Shown: positions 1 to 7,629 of the stretch, piece by piece | How positions within the stretch are numbered: the stretch's first letter is position 1 | Layout: every line of letters begins with the position of its first letter | DNA from: Microbacterium halimionae | Lineage (GTDB): Bacteria > Actinomycetota > Actinomycetes > Actinomycetales > Microbacteriaceae | DNA length: 64,000 bases | Reading direction: 5' to 3' | NCBI RefSeq assembly: GCF_011761265.1 | Contig: NZ_JAAOZB010000001.1 | Location: 1,612,001 to 1,676,000, forward strand | Made by a program: the position numbers and the translations under genes | The notes under the pieces: generated by a model | Database searches by the model: none | The model's input: only the letters and a program-made list of their open reading frames with translations | Told to the model about the DNA's origin: nothing

Positions 1-125
1 GATTCCGATCATCGCTCCGACCGTCGATACCACTACAGAATGACGAAAGTCCGTGGCGTGATTGTGGCCGAGGCATCCGCAGCGCTAGCGTTCATAACGT
101 TCGTCCCACACTACGAGGAGAGATC

Positions 126-485
126 ATGACTGACCCCACGCCTCAACCGTCCGCCTACAACGCGCCGCCGCCACCGCCGGCCGCAGCTTCAACCGAGCGC
201 CCCGGGCGCACGATGGGCATCGTCGCCTTTATTCTTTCGTTCTTCATTCAGATCGTCGCGCTCGTGCTTGGCATTATCGCTCTGGTGCAAAGCCGGAAGG
301 CTGGACAGAAGAACGGGTTCGCGCTCGCCGCAATTATCCTCAGCGCTGTATTCATGGTTGTCGGCGTCATTATCGGGATTGTCGTGTTCGCGACCATCAT
401 GGGCTCGTACGCAGACCTGTGTGCTCAGTACGGCTCCGGTACCCACGAGATCGACGGCGTCAGCGTGATGCTCACCTGCAACTAG
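126..485 (+). CDS. Small DUF4190-type membrane protein
   Basis: This 119-residue protein has a Pro/Ala-rich N-terminal tail (about residues 4-22) and two hydrophobic segments (about 30-53 and 63-92) joined by a short basic loop (SRKAGQKNG), then a short tail with two cysteines. The layout fits the DUF4190 family of two-helix actinobacterial membrane proteins, whose role is unknown. The start is supported by a GAGGAG Shine-Dalgarno at 115-120, five bases before the ATG. It is convergent with the fumarylacetoacetase-family gene downstream. Family assignment is from overall layout only. Confidence 0.7.
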   Translation: MTDPTPQPSAYNAPPPPPAAASTERPGRTMGIVAFILSFFIQIVALVLGIIALVQSRKAGQKNGFALAAIILSAVFMVVGVIIGIVVFATIMGSYADLCAQYGSGTHEIDGVSVMLTCN

Positions 486-514
486 CCGCAGGGTTCGTCC
501 TTACTGCCGTGTCC

Positions 515-1378
515 TCAGCCGAGGATGCGGCAGTACGTCGTCAACTCACCAATGCCGTCAATGCCGACGGTGACCTTAGATCGGTCGCGAAGGAAGATTT
601 GTGGGTCTCGAGAGTAACCCGCGCCGCCCGGGCTTCCGGTTGAGATGAGCGTTCCCGGTAGCAAGGTCACCGACCGGGAAAGATGCGAGATTAACGTCGC
701 CACTCCTCGAATCATTTGCCCGGTCGATGCGTCTTGCACGGTCTGTCCGTCGACGACGGCCCAAATATGGAGGTCCTGCGGATCTGGGATTTCGTCGGCC
801 GTAACGACATAGGGACCGGTCGGGGTGAAGCCATCGAACGATTTGCACCGCGACCACTGTGCCTCCGCAAACTGGATGTCTCGGGCCGTGATGTCGTTGA
901 CGACTGTGTATCCCCAGACGTGCTCAAGCGCATCTTCGACGCTGACATCCTTGGCGGCGGAGCCGATAATGACGCCAAGCTCTGCTTCGTAGTCGACCGA
1001 TTCACTCAACGTTCGCGGCCAAGAGGTTGTGCTGCCATGGCCCGAGAGAGAATTCGGCCAGAGCACAAACACCGTGGGTGTGGAATCAGTTTTAAGACCA
1101 AGCTCGCCAGAATGAGCTGAGTAGTTGAGGCCGATAGCCAAAACGACGGGAGGCGAGAGTACCGCGGAGCCGAAGGTGAAGTCGGCGAGCTCATGCCGCT
1201 TCGCGCCGTGAGCCGCTTCGCGCACGTGCCTCAGTAGATCGTCGCCGCCCGCGATCAGCTCTTCGAGTACACGTGGTGCTCCGTCGAAAAGGTCGCCGAC
1301 GAGCGTCGCGCCCTCTTCATCAACGAGCACTAGTTCCGGCGTCTTCGCCGTTTCACCAATGACATGGGCAAAGCGCAT
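515..1378 (-). CDS. Fumarylacetoacetate hydrolase family protein
   Basis: A 287-residue protein of the FAH superfamily, which hydrolyses, hydrates or decarboxylates small oxo-acids using a divalent metal in an aromatic or sugar-acid degradation route. The catalytic C-terminal fold is visible: the YEAELGVIIG segment carries acidic metal ligands and is followed by GYTVVNDITARD and FDGFTPTGPYV, all typical. Near the C-terminus LISTGSPGG matches the usual LLTGTPAG-like turn. Length is normal. The gene is divergent from PrsW with a 42-nt gap, and a TAGCGT -10 box lies six bases before its ATG, so the mRNA is probably leaderless. The substrate cannot be told. Confidence 0.85.
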   Translation of the reverse strand: MRFAHVIGETAKTPELVLVDEEGATLVGDLFDGAPRVLEELIAGGDDLLRHVREAAHGAKRHELADFTFGSAVLSPPVVLAIGLNYSAHSGELGLKTDSTPTVFVLWPNSLSGHGSTTSWPRTLSESVDYEAELGVIIGSAAKDVSVEDALEHVWGYTVVNDITARDIQFAEAQWSRCKSFDGFTPTGPYVVTADEIPDPQDLHIWAVVDGQTVQDASTGQMIRGVATLISHLSRSVTLLPGTLISTGSPGGAGYSRDPQIFLRDRSKVTVGIDGIGELTTYCRILG

Positions 1379-1384
1379 GACTCC

Positions 1385-1390
1385 ACGCTA
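1385..1390 (-). promoter_or_regulatory. -10 box for the FAH-family gene
   Basis: TAGCGT on the minus strand ends six bases before the ATG at 1378. With no Shine-Dalgarno in between, this predicts a leaderless transcript. It lies back to back with the PrsW promoter. Confidence 0.5.
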
Positions 1391-1407
1391 GCGCCAGCTA
1401 GCTCTCC

Positions 1408-1413
1408 TAGGCT
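1408..1413 (+). promoter_or_regulatory. -10 box for the PrsW gene (leaderless)
   Basis: TAGGCT lies seven bases before the ATG at 1421, the spacing expected if transcription starts at the ATG itself. The same box and spacing recur upstream of dapB. This decides the start of the downstream gene. Confidence 0.55.
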
Positions 1414-1420
1414 GGATGCC

Positions 1421-2653
1421 ATGACTTTCCCGTCTGATGACGAGCGCCCGCAGCGACCGAGGCCGAGCTTGACGCCGCCGTCCTTTTCGGAACTTTCGAC
1501 AGAACCTCCGCAGGGTGCCGTCGTCGGTATCCCCGCAGTGGATGTGACTTTTCCAACGATTCCACCCGAGCACTCGTCGCGTGCGAATTGGCGACCGGCG
1601 ATCTGGCTCGTCGGTGCGCTCGTGATCGTGCTCGTCATCCTGATCGCCTACTTTCTGAGCGCACTCGGCAGCGCGGCCTCGCTCGTCGGCATGCTGCTCG
1701 CACTCATACCTCTTGCTGTCGTCTTTCTGGCCGTACGTGCAATCGACCGCTGGGAGCCCGAACCCCCAGCGGTCATGGCGCTAGCGGTCGCGTGGGGTGG
1801 TGTCGGAGCAGTGGGAATCACCCTGGGCGTCGATCTGGCCATCACGCTCCTGTTCGGCAGCGAAGAGTCTGCGATCGCCGTCGCGCTGACGACTGTCGTG
1901 CAGGCACCGTTCGTCGAGGAGGTGGCCAAAGGCCTCGGCGTCTTATTGATCTTCCTGATTTTTCGGAGCCGTTTCGACGGCCCCGTAGACGGACTTGTCT
2001 ACGGGGCACTTGTGGGTGCGGGCTTCGCTTTTACCGAAAACATCCAGTACTTCGCGATCGCATTCATATCCGGTGGCGTCGACCAGACGGGTGTGACGTT
2101 CTTCATGCGGGGAATCCTGTCGCCGTTCGCGCACGTGATGTTCACGAGTATTACGGGCCTTGCTCTCGGAATAGCTGCATGCCGCGGTCTCCGTCCCGCG
2201 GCATCGCTCCGCTGGTGGATATTGGGAGTTGCGGGTGCAATTGTGCTGCACGCGCTGTGGAATGCATCAGCCGTATTTTTCGATTTCTTCGCGCTCTATG
2301 CGCTCGTTCAGGTTCCGCTGTTTATCGTTTTCATTCTCGGAATCGTCGCTCTTCGTCGCGCTGAGTCGCGTCTCACGAGAGCGCGTCTTAGCGACTACGC
2401 AGCGGTGGGATGGTTCACGATCGAAGAAGTCGACATGCTCTCAACCGGTGCGGGTCGGCGCAAAGCGCTCGCTTGGGCCGCCACGTTGCACGGCGACAAA
2501 ACATCGCTCATGAAGAGTTTTATTGCGGATGCCACCTCGCTCGCTGCGGCGCGCCAACGTGTGTTGAGCGGACGCGATGACCAGGCTCAGAATGACGAGC
2601 GGGCTCTTCTGACGCGGGCGACAGCTACCCGGTCAGCACTCTTCAGTTTGTGA
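1421..2653 (+). CDS. PrsW family intramembrane metalloprotease
   Basis: A 410-residue polytopic membrane protein with about eight hydrophobic segments. The PrsW motifs are in order: FVEEVAKGLGV (the EExxK glutamates, about residue 165), GFAFTEN (about 205) and AHVMFTSITG with the conserved His (about 238). PrsW proteases cut membrane-bound anti-sigma factors within the bilayer; the substrate here is unknown. The N-terminal ~55 residues are Pro-rich and probably cytosolic, and the C-terminal ~90 residues are soluble and family-variable. An upstream ATG at 1364 is in frame but overlaps the divergent gene and precedes the -10 box, so ATG 1421 is preferred. Confidence 0.85.
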   Translation: MTFPSDDERPQRPRPSLTPPSFSELSTEPPQGAVVGIPAVDVTFPTIPPEHSSRANWRPAIWLVGALVIVLVILIAYFLSALGSAASLVGMLLALIPLAVVFLAVRAIDRWEPEPPAVMALAVAWGGVGAVGITLGVDLAITLLFGSEESAIAVALTTVVQAPFVEEVAKGLGVLLIFLIFRSRFDGPVDGLVYGALVGAGFAFTENIQYFAIAFISGGVDQTGVTFFMRGILSPFAHVMFTSITGLALGIAACRGLRPAASLRWWILGVAGAIVLHALWNASAVFFDFFALYALVQVPLFIVFILGIVALRRAESRLTRARLSDYAAVGWFTIEEVDMLSTGAGRRKALAWAATLHGDKTSLMKSFIADATSLAAARQRVLSGRDDQAQNDERALLTRATATRSALFSL

Positions 2654-2686
2654 GCATTCCGTCATCCAGCTGAAACATGCACGCAG

Positions 2687-2707
2687 TAGTGTGAACTGAT
2701 CAGTTCA
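2687..2707 (+). promoter_or_regulatory. Promoter with 16-bp palindromic operator
   Basis: A TAGTGT -10 box at 2687-2692 is followed directly by the perfect palindrome TGAACTGATCAGTTCA at 2692-2707. The expected transcription start (about 2699) lies inside the palindrome, a classical repressor position. It controls the adenosine deaminase-monooxygenase operon starting at 2739. A TetR-family gene sits at the far end of that operon and is the obvious candidate ligand, but this is inference. Confidence 0.55.
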
Positions 2708-2738
2708 TGCTCGATGTATTTTCCGGGAAGGCGCAGAA

Positions 2739-3755
2739 ATGGCTCACGACGAAACTCTGGCAGCGCGAGACCTCGCCAGACTGCCCAAGGGGCATTTGCA
2801 TCTGCACCTCGAAGCGGCAATGAGACCTGAAACCCTGACTGAGCTCGCAGCTCAGAAGGGTGTGACCATTCCGCCCACGAGCGGATTCTCGGGATTTTCC
2901 GCATTCGCTGGGATGTATCAGGGCCTTTTGGCGGTTCTCGCCGACGAAGAAAACCTGGAGCGACTCATTGACGAGGCGGTCGCTGACGCTGCAGCTGACG
3001 GCGCGTATTACGTCGAGTTCGGTGTGAGCCCCCAGTACTACATCGATACGTTCGGTTCGGTTGAGGCATCACTCGATCGACACCTCGAGTACGCGGCAGC
3101 AGCGGGCGCGCGCCACGGTGTTGAAATTGGGCTCATGGTCACAGTTGACCGCACTTTCGGTATCGAACCGGCTAGCGTTCTCGCGAGAGCCGCCGCGGCG
3201 CGAGCTGGGCGTGGCGTCGTGTCGTTGGGCCTTGCAAATGAAGAGCGCGGTTACCCCGCAGCTGAGTTCGCTGTTGCATTCGATATCGCGAAGGCTGCAG
3301 GTCTGCAATCAGCCCCACACGCCGGAGAACTCGTCGGGCCAGAATCGGTGTGGCAGGCGATTCACGCTTTGAAAGCTGACCGCATTTTGCACGGCGTGCG
3401 CGCGCTGGAAGATGAGGCTCTTGTCGCCGAACTTGCTCAGCGCGGCATCCCGCTGGACGTGTGCCTGACGTCCAACGTCATTCTCGGCGTGGTCGATGAT
3501 TTGTCTGAGCACCCGCTGCAAGCACTTTTGGCAGCAGGCGTTCGTTGCTCAATCAACGCGGATGACCCGATTTTGTTCGGACCTGGTCTGCTTGGCGAAT
3601 ACATCGCAGCTCGCGAGCAGGTCGGTTTGAGCGATGAACAACTCGCTGCATGCGCGTGGACGTCTATCGAGACCACTCTCGCATCGGACGATACGAAAGC
3701 CCGAGCGCGCACAGAAATCGACAACTGGCTATCAACCACAGGAGATGACCGCTGA
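2739..3755 (+). CDS. add: Adenosine deaminase family protein
   Basis: A 338-residue metal-dependent purine deaminase of the adenosine/adenine deaminase family. Zinc-binding and catalytic motifs are visible: HLHLEAA (HxH) near residue 21, HAGE with the catalytic Glu and metal His, LTSNV, and NADDPILFG carrying the final Asp pair. The first motif reads HLHLEAAM where adenosine deaminases usually have HxHLDG, so substrate preference (adenosine, adenine or a modified purine) is uncertain. The stop TGA shares one base with the ATG of the monooxygenase, implying translational coupling. A palindromic operator lies upstream. Confidence 0.8.
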   Translation: MAHDETLAARDLARLPKGHLHLHLEAAMRPETLTELAAQKGVTIPPTSGFSGFSAFAGMYQGLLAVLADEENLERLIDEAVADAAADGAYYVEFGVSPQYYIDTFGSVEASLDRHLEYAAAAGARHGVEIGLMVTVDRTFGIEPASVLARAAAARAGRGVVSLGLANEERGYPAAEFAVAFDIAKAAGLQSAPHAGELVGPESVWQAIHALKADRILHGVRALEDEALVAELAQRGIPLDVCLTSNVILGVVDDLSEHPLQALLAAGVRCSINADDPILFGPGLLGEYIAAREQVGLSDEQLAACAWTSIETTLASDDTKARARTEIDNWLSTTGDDR

Positions 3756-5125
3756 TGTCACAACTTCACTTCGGGATTTTCGAATCCTTCCAGCCTCAAA
3801 CGGGCGGCACGCACAGCTGGCCGCATCCTCTCGACGACGGGGAAGACTTCCTCGACCCCGAGCGCTGGGTGCGGATGGCACGTGTCATGGATGAGACGGG
3901 ATACGACTTCCTCTTCCTGGCTGACCAGTACGGCTACCCGATTGTTGGCGATGACATCAGCACCGTCGCTGTCGAGCGAGGAATCAATTTCCCGACTCTC
4001 GACCCGATCGTGCTCGTCGCCGCGCTCCTGCGCGAGACGGAGAACCTCGGCTTTGTTGTGACGGCCACCACCGGAATTGACCATCCGCTGCAGATGGCTC
4101 GCAGATTTACCGCACTCGATCACCTGTCCGCGGGTCGTATCGGGTGGAACATCGTCACGGGGGCATCGCAGAACGCTCAAGCTGAACTGCTCGGGCACGA
4201 GACGCTCGTGCCGCACGACGTGCGATACGAGATGGCTGACGAATACGTTCGCCTCGCGCGTTCGTATTGGGAGGACAGCTGGGAAGACGGCGCCCTCGTC
4301 ATGGTCGCGGACCAGCAGCTCGCTGTGCGCCGCGACCTCATCCATCGCACGATGTTCGAAGGCTCTCACTACCAGTCGCGCGGCTATTACACGTCGCCCC
4401 CGTCGCCCCAACGCACTCCGGTTCTCTTCCAAGCCGGAACCTCGCCGGCGGGCCGCGCGTTTGCCGCGACCCATGCTGAGTGTGTTTTCGTTCAGGCAAC
4501 GGTGCCGGCGCACACGGCGCGAAGCGTCGCTGATATTCGCCAGCGTGCTGCGGATGCCGGGCGCGATCCGCGCCAGCTGCGTCTTATGGCTGGCATGACT
4601 GCGATCGTCGCCGATACGGAGGCCGAAGCGCGGGCCCTTGAGACAGAATTCGATGCTCTGCAAACTGACGAGATCGTTGCGGCCCTTTACGCCGGCAACA
4701 CCGGCATCGATCTGTTGAGCCTCGATCCCGACAAGACGCTACGAGACATCATGGAAGCTGGCGGGCTCGTGGGCCAGCTCGGAACGAGCAATATTGAGCG
4801 TTTCCTTGGTAGTGCGGATACCCCTGCCCCCACGGTTCGCGAGATTCTTGACCAGCTACGTGGGCGTGGCACGCGCGGTTTCCGCGTCGTCGGAAATCCC
4901 GATCAGGTCGTCGATCAGATCGAGGCTCTTGCCGCTGAGACGGATCTCGACGGGTTCCTCATCGAACCCGCGTTTGGTTCGCGCGACGTCGAGGTGTTTG
5001 GTCGTGAGATTCTGTCTCGCTTGCGTGATCGCGGTCGCCTCGCACCGCCGGTCGGATCTACCCTTCGGGAACGCATGCGTGAGACCGAAGGGCCATTGGC
5101 CGACCGTCTCCCGGCTAAGTCGTAG
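3755..5125 (+). CDS. LLM-class flavin-dependent monooxygenase (NtaA/DmoA type)
   Basis: A 456-residue bacterial-luciferase-fold monooxygenase of the NtaA/SnaA/DszA group, which uses FMNH2 from a partner reductase to oxidise small molecules. Typical features are ERWVRMARVMDETGYDFLFLAD near residue 28, LDHLSAGRIGWNIVTG near 125, and SPQRTPVLFQAGTSPAGRAFAA near 220. Length is normal for the group. The ATG overlaps the deaminase stop (TGATG), preceded by an AGGAG Shine-Dalgarno within the deaminase gene. Pairing with a purine deaminase suggests scavenging of an N-heterocycle, but the substrate is unknown. Its last 11 bases overlap the convergent TetR gene. Confidence 0.85.
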   Translation: MSQLHFGIFESFQPQTGGTHSWPHPLDDGEDFLDPERWVRMARVMDETGYDFLFLADQYGYPIVGDDISTVAVERGINFPTLDPIVLVAALLRETENLGFVVTATTGIDHPLQMARRFTALDHLSAGRIGWNIVTGASQNAQAELLGHETLVPHDVRYEMADEYVRLARSYWEDSWEDGALVMVADQQLAVRRDLIHRTMFEGSHYQSRGYYTSPPSPQRTPVLFQAGTSPAGRAFAATHAECVFVQATVPAHTARSVADIRQRAADAGRDPRQLRLMAGMTAIVADTEAEARALETEFDALQTDEIVAALYAGNTGIDLLSLDPDKTLRDIMEAGGLVGQLGTSNIERFLGSADTPAPTVREILDQLRGRGTRGFRVVGNPDQVVDQIEALAAETDLDGFLIEPAFGSRDVEVFGREILSRLRDRGRLAPPVGSTLRERMRETEGPLADRLPAKS

Positions 5126-5702
5126 CGTTGGGAGCGCCGCCGAAGAGCGCGTCTACGGCGGCGTCGTGGGCGACGTCGAGCACTTCGGCGGGCGTTCCCG
5201 AAATCAATGCGAATTGCAGGCCACGCCACAGTGCCATGAGCTCTACAGCGGCTGTCGCAGCCTCGTCCGTCGAGTAGCCACGCAGCGAAAACGCCGCTCG
5301 AATGTGGCTCGGCCAATGAGTCGCCAGCACCTCAAGGTGTGCGTGGTTCGCGTCGGGGTCGCGTGCGGCCGCCGCGAGCGCTTCGAAAAAGAGCGTGATG
5401 TATGGAAGGTTCTCTTCGTGGCGTAGCTGGCGCCAGCCATGCTTGAGGGCCACGCTCATGTCGCCCGGCTTTTGTAGCCCGGGCATCAATCCATGCAGAC
5501 GCGGATACCTGTCATACGCCGCGCGAATTGCCTCTGTGAAAAGGCGATCTTTCGACGAGAAGTAGTACAACAGCATCCGGTTGTTTGAGCCGACCGCGCG
5601 AGCGAGTTGTGAGAGCGAGACATTCATGACGCCTCGCTCGAGTATGACGTCGACGCTGCGGTCGAGAAGTCGCTGAGCTTCTGGGTATTCCTCGCGGTCC
5701 AC
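5115..5702 (-). CDS. TetR family transcriptional regulator
   Basis: A 195-residue regulator: an N-terminal helix-turn-helix (EAQRLLDRSVDVILERGV, then LSQLARAVGSNNRMLLYYF, about residues 6-50) and a C-terminal ligand-binding helical domain. The GTG at 5702 is chosen because a TATGCT -10 box ends six bases upstream, the leaderless spacing used by neighbours, and because the domain then starts at the usual distance. A TTG at 5792 would add 30 residues of low similarity to the family. It converges on the deaminase/monooxygenase operon and overlaps it by 11 bases, so it may regulate that operon through the palindrome at 2692-2707. Confidence 0.8.
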   Translation of the reverse strand: MDREEYPEAQRLLDRSVDVILERGVMNVSLSQLARAVGSNNRMLLYYFSSKDRLFTEAIRAAYDRYPRLHGLMPGLQKPGDMSVALKHGWRQLRHEENLPYITLFFEALAAAARDPDANHAHLEVLATHWPSHIRAAFSLRGYSTDEAATAAVELMALWRGLQFALISGTPAEVLDVAHDAAVDALFGGAPNATT

Positions 5703-5708
5703 TTGCCC

Positions 5709-5714
5709 AGCATA
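5709..5714 (-). promoter_or_regulatory. -10 box for the TetR gene
   Basis: TATGCT on the minus strand lies six bases before GTG 5702. It supports the shorter start and a leaderless mRNA. It would fall inside the coding region if the TTG at 5792 were the true start. Confidence 0.45.
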
Positions 5715-5867
5715 GACGTGCCATAGAAAAGACTCAGCGCCCGGTGCCGCGGCGATGCCTGCGTGACTCCCGAGCGCTGAGCTGGTGTACAAACAGAATG
5801 CTCCCGTCTCCTGGGACTGTCAAGACCCACTACCCAAACGAGCCGGTCCTCATGCTTGGATAGAGAT

Positions 5868-6236
5868 ATGACTGACAACCGCACTAAGCCCGAAATCGAT
5901 GCACCCGAGGGTGACGCTCCTGCTGAACTCGTCGTGCGCGACCTGATCGAGGGTGATGGCGCCGAAGCTAAGCCCGGCGACACAGTAACCGTTCACTACG
6001 TCGGCGTTGAGTACACGACGGGTGAAGAATTTGACTCCTCATGGGGTCGCGGCGAAACAATCCAGTTCCCACTTCGTGGGCTCATTCAGGGCTGGCAGGA
6101 CGGCATTCCCGGTATGAAGGCTGGCGGACGCCGCGAACTCGTCATCCCTCCCCACCTTGCCTACGGACCGGCCGGTGGTCACTTCCTGGGCGGAAAGACC
6201 TTGATCTTCGTGATCGATTTGATTAGCGTCGGCTAA
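5868..6236 (+). CDS. FKBP-type peptidyl-prolyl cis-trans isomerase
   Basis: A 122-residue single-domain FKBP that catalyses proline isomerisation during protein folding in the cytosol. FKBP core motifs are in order: GDTVTVHYVGV, EEFDSSWGRGE, GLIQGWQDGIPGMKAGGRR, LVIPPHLAYGP and a closing LIFVIDLISVG. The ATG at 5868 matches the usual N-terminus; an in-frame TTG at 5856 would add only four residues. There is no signal peptide. A strong terminator follows. Confidence 0.9.
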   Translation: MTDNRTKPEIDAPEGDAPAELVVRDLIEGDGAEAKPGDTVTVHYVGVEYTTGEEFDSSWGRGETIQFPLRGLIQGWQDGIPGMKAGGRRELVIPPHLAYGPAGGHFLGGKTLIFVIDLISVG

Positions 6237-6250
6237 TTTCTCGCTGATTC

Positions 6251-6289
6251 AACAAAGAGCGGATGCCGTCACGGCATCCGCTCTTTGTT
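6251..6289 (+). terminator. Rho-independent-type terminator after the FKBP gene
   Basis: A perfect 19-bp inverted repeat: the arm 6251-6269 (AACAAAGAGCGGATGCCGT) and its complement 6271-6289 with one central base. The descending arm ends in CTCTTTGTT. It can act on both strands; only the FKBP gene reads into it. Confidence 0.85.
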
Positions 6290-6390
6290 ATGAATATGCT
6301 GATTTTTTATTCTTTGGAATAGATTCGACCGCCAGTGAGTTTGAATTGTGCGAAGGCCGCGAACGGCGCGGCGACAGACTTGGAGAAACC

Positions 6391-6948
6391 ATGAGCGACA
6401 CCACGATCGACCTTCCCGGATACAAGTCGGGTACCTGGGTACTTGACTCCTCACACAGTGAGGTCACTTTCTCAGTGCGTCACATGATGATCTCGAAGGT
6501 GCGTGGCAACTTCGGCGTCAAGAGCGCGACCATCACCGCTGGTGAAAACCCGCTCGACACCAAGGTCGAGGCGACGGTTGACGTCGCGTCGGTCGACACT
6601 AAGGACGAGGGCCGCGACGCGCACCTCCGCTCCGCTGACTTCTTCGACGCGGAGAACTTCCCGACGTTCACGTTCACATCGACCGGTGTCCGCTACGAAA
6701 AGGGCGATCTGCTCGTCGATGGCGACCTGACGATCAAGGGCACCACGAAGTCCGTTACCTTCGAGCTGGAATTCGGTGGCTTCGGTACCGACCCGTGGGG
6801 CAACTACAAGGCTGGTGCCACGGCGAAGACCGTCATCAACCGTGAAGACTTCGGTCTCACCTGGAACGCGGCTCTTGAGACCGGTGGTGTTCTCGTCGGT
6901 AAGGACGTCACCATCGAGCTCGACCTGCAGGGTTCTGTGCAGGCCTGA
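6391..6948 (+). CDS. YceI family protein
   Basis: A 185-residue YceI-like protein, a lipocalin-like beta-barrel that binds isoprenoid or other amphiphilic ligands. The family opening is visible (GTWVLDSSHSEVTFSVRHMM) with the later DGDLTIKGTTKSVTFELEF and FGLTWN motifs. There is no signal peptide, so it is cytosolic, as usual in actinobacteria. ATG 6391 has a GGAG Shine-Dalgarno; the longer frame upstream lacks similarity. A terminator follows the stop by eight bases. Confidence 0.9.
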   Translation: MSDTTIDLPGYKSGTWVLDSSHSEVTFSVRHMMISKVRGNFGVKSATITAGENPLDTKVEATVDVASVDTKDEGRDAHLRSADFFDAENFPTFTFTSTGVRYEKGDLLVDGDLTIKGTTKSVTFELEFGGFGTDPWGNYKAGATAKTVINREDFGLTWNAALETGGVLVGKDVTIELDLQGSVQA

Positions 6949-6956
6949 TCTGCTGT

Positions 6957-7002
6957 CACGAAGGAGGGGCAGGGTGCTGAGGCATCCTGCCCCTCCTTCG
7001 TG
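6957..7002 (+). terminator. Terminator after the YceI gene
   Basis: A 17-bp perfect stem (6957-6973 pairs with 6986-7002) containing GAAGGAGGGGC and its complement, with a 12-base loop. It ends in CCTTCGTG without a clear T-run, as is common in high-G+C genomes. Confidence 0.8.
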
Positions 7003-7045
7003 CCGTGCCGGATAGTGCGGGTTTCCGCGGCCCCGGTCGGGCTGG

Positions 7046-7051
7046 TAGAGT
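7046..7051 (+). promoter_or_regulatory. -10 box for rpsO
   Basis: TAGAGT at 7046-7051, predicting a leader of about 85 nt before rpsO. S15 autoregulates through its leader in several bacteria, so this leader may carry such a site; no known structure was recognised. Confidence 0.45.
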
Positions 7052-7142
7052 AAGGAGGTTGCCGTTTAATCGGCCGCGGCTAAAGAGAGCTCACGCATAC
7101 GGCGAGGAGCACCGCGCAACGAGAAGAGAGGGGATCAAATTT

Positions 7143-7412
7143 ATGGCACTCGAAGCAGACGTCAAGAAGGCGATCGTCGAACAGTACGGAACGCACCCCG
7201 GTGACACCGGATCCCCCGAGGTGCAGGTTGCGTTGATGACTAAGCGCATCAGCGACCTCACGGAGCACCTGAAAGAGCACAAGCACGACCACCACTCACG
7301 TCGTGGTCTGTTCCTGCTCGTAGGTCAGCGCCGCCGTCTTCTCAGCTACCTTCAGAACGTCGACATCGCGCGTTACCGCTCGTTGATCGAACGTCTGGGT
7401 CTTCGCCGCTGA
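7143..7412 (+). CDS. rpsO: 30S ribosomal protein S15
   Basis: An 89-residue uS15 protein that binds the central domain of 16S rRNA. It has the typical [19 protein letters not shown] and [25 protein letters not shown] segments and ends [12 protein letters not shown] 7143 gives exactly the family length; the longer open frame upstream is the leader. In most actinobacteria pnp follows directly, but here pnp is about 8.9 kb away. Confidence 0.98.
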   Translation: MALEADVKKAIVEQYGTHPGDTGSPEVQVALMTKRISDLTEHLKEHKHDHHSRRGLFLLVGQRRRLLSYLQNVDIARYRSLIERLGLRR

Positions 7413-7437
7413 GCGCACCCACGTATATCGCTTTCTT

Positions 7438-7470
7438 CAAGAGCCGCCCCATGGTGTGGGGCGGCTCTTG
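7438..7470 (+). terminator. Terminator after rpsO
   Basis: A 14-bp perfect stem, CAAGAGCCGCCCCA at 7438-7451 pairing with 7457-7470, with loop TGGTG, followed by TCGTTTCT. It separates rpsO from what lies downstream, so pnp cannot be co-transcribed efficiently with rpsO. Confidence 0.85.
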
Positions 7471-7518
7471 TCGTTTCTGCCGCTAACTCTCTAAACCGCC
7501 AGCGGTACCCGCCACATT

Positions 7519-7602
7519 GCCGAAACGCTGCTTGCACGAGTGAAACGCCGGGCTGTGGCATCCGTCTATCGGCGTGGTGCGGTGCCCGAGCAGCGTTTCG
7601 GC
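7519..7602. repeat. Inverted-repeat element, copy 1
   Basis: An 84-bp element with perfect 14-bp inverted ends: GCCGAAACGCTGCT at 7519-7532 and its complement at 7589-7602. The interior contains TATCGGCGTG twelve bases before the right arm, a position shared with copy 2. Copies 2 and 3 lie at 24622-24704 and 25736-25818. It sits between the rpsO terminator and the stop of the convergent oxygenase gene, at the point where the usual rpsO-pnp adjacency is broken. The interior has no coding capacity. Confidence 0.75.
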
Positions 7603-7629
7603 GTGGGACGTGGGTACTCAGCGGGGGAG

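Noticed and set aside
7005-7142. N-terminal extension of S15
   Set aside because: S15 proteins are 89 residues and begin at the ATG at 7143. The upstream frame contains the promoter and leader.
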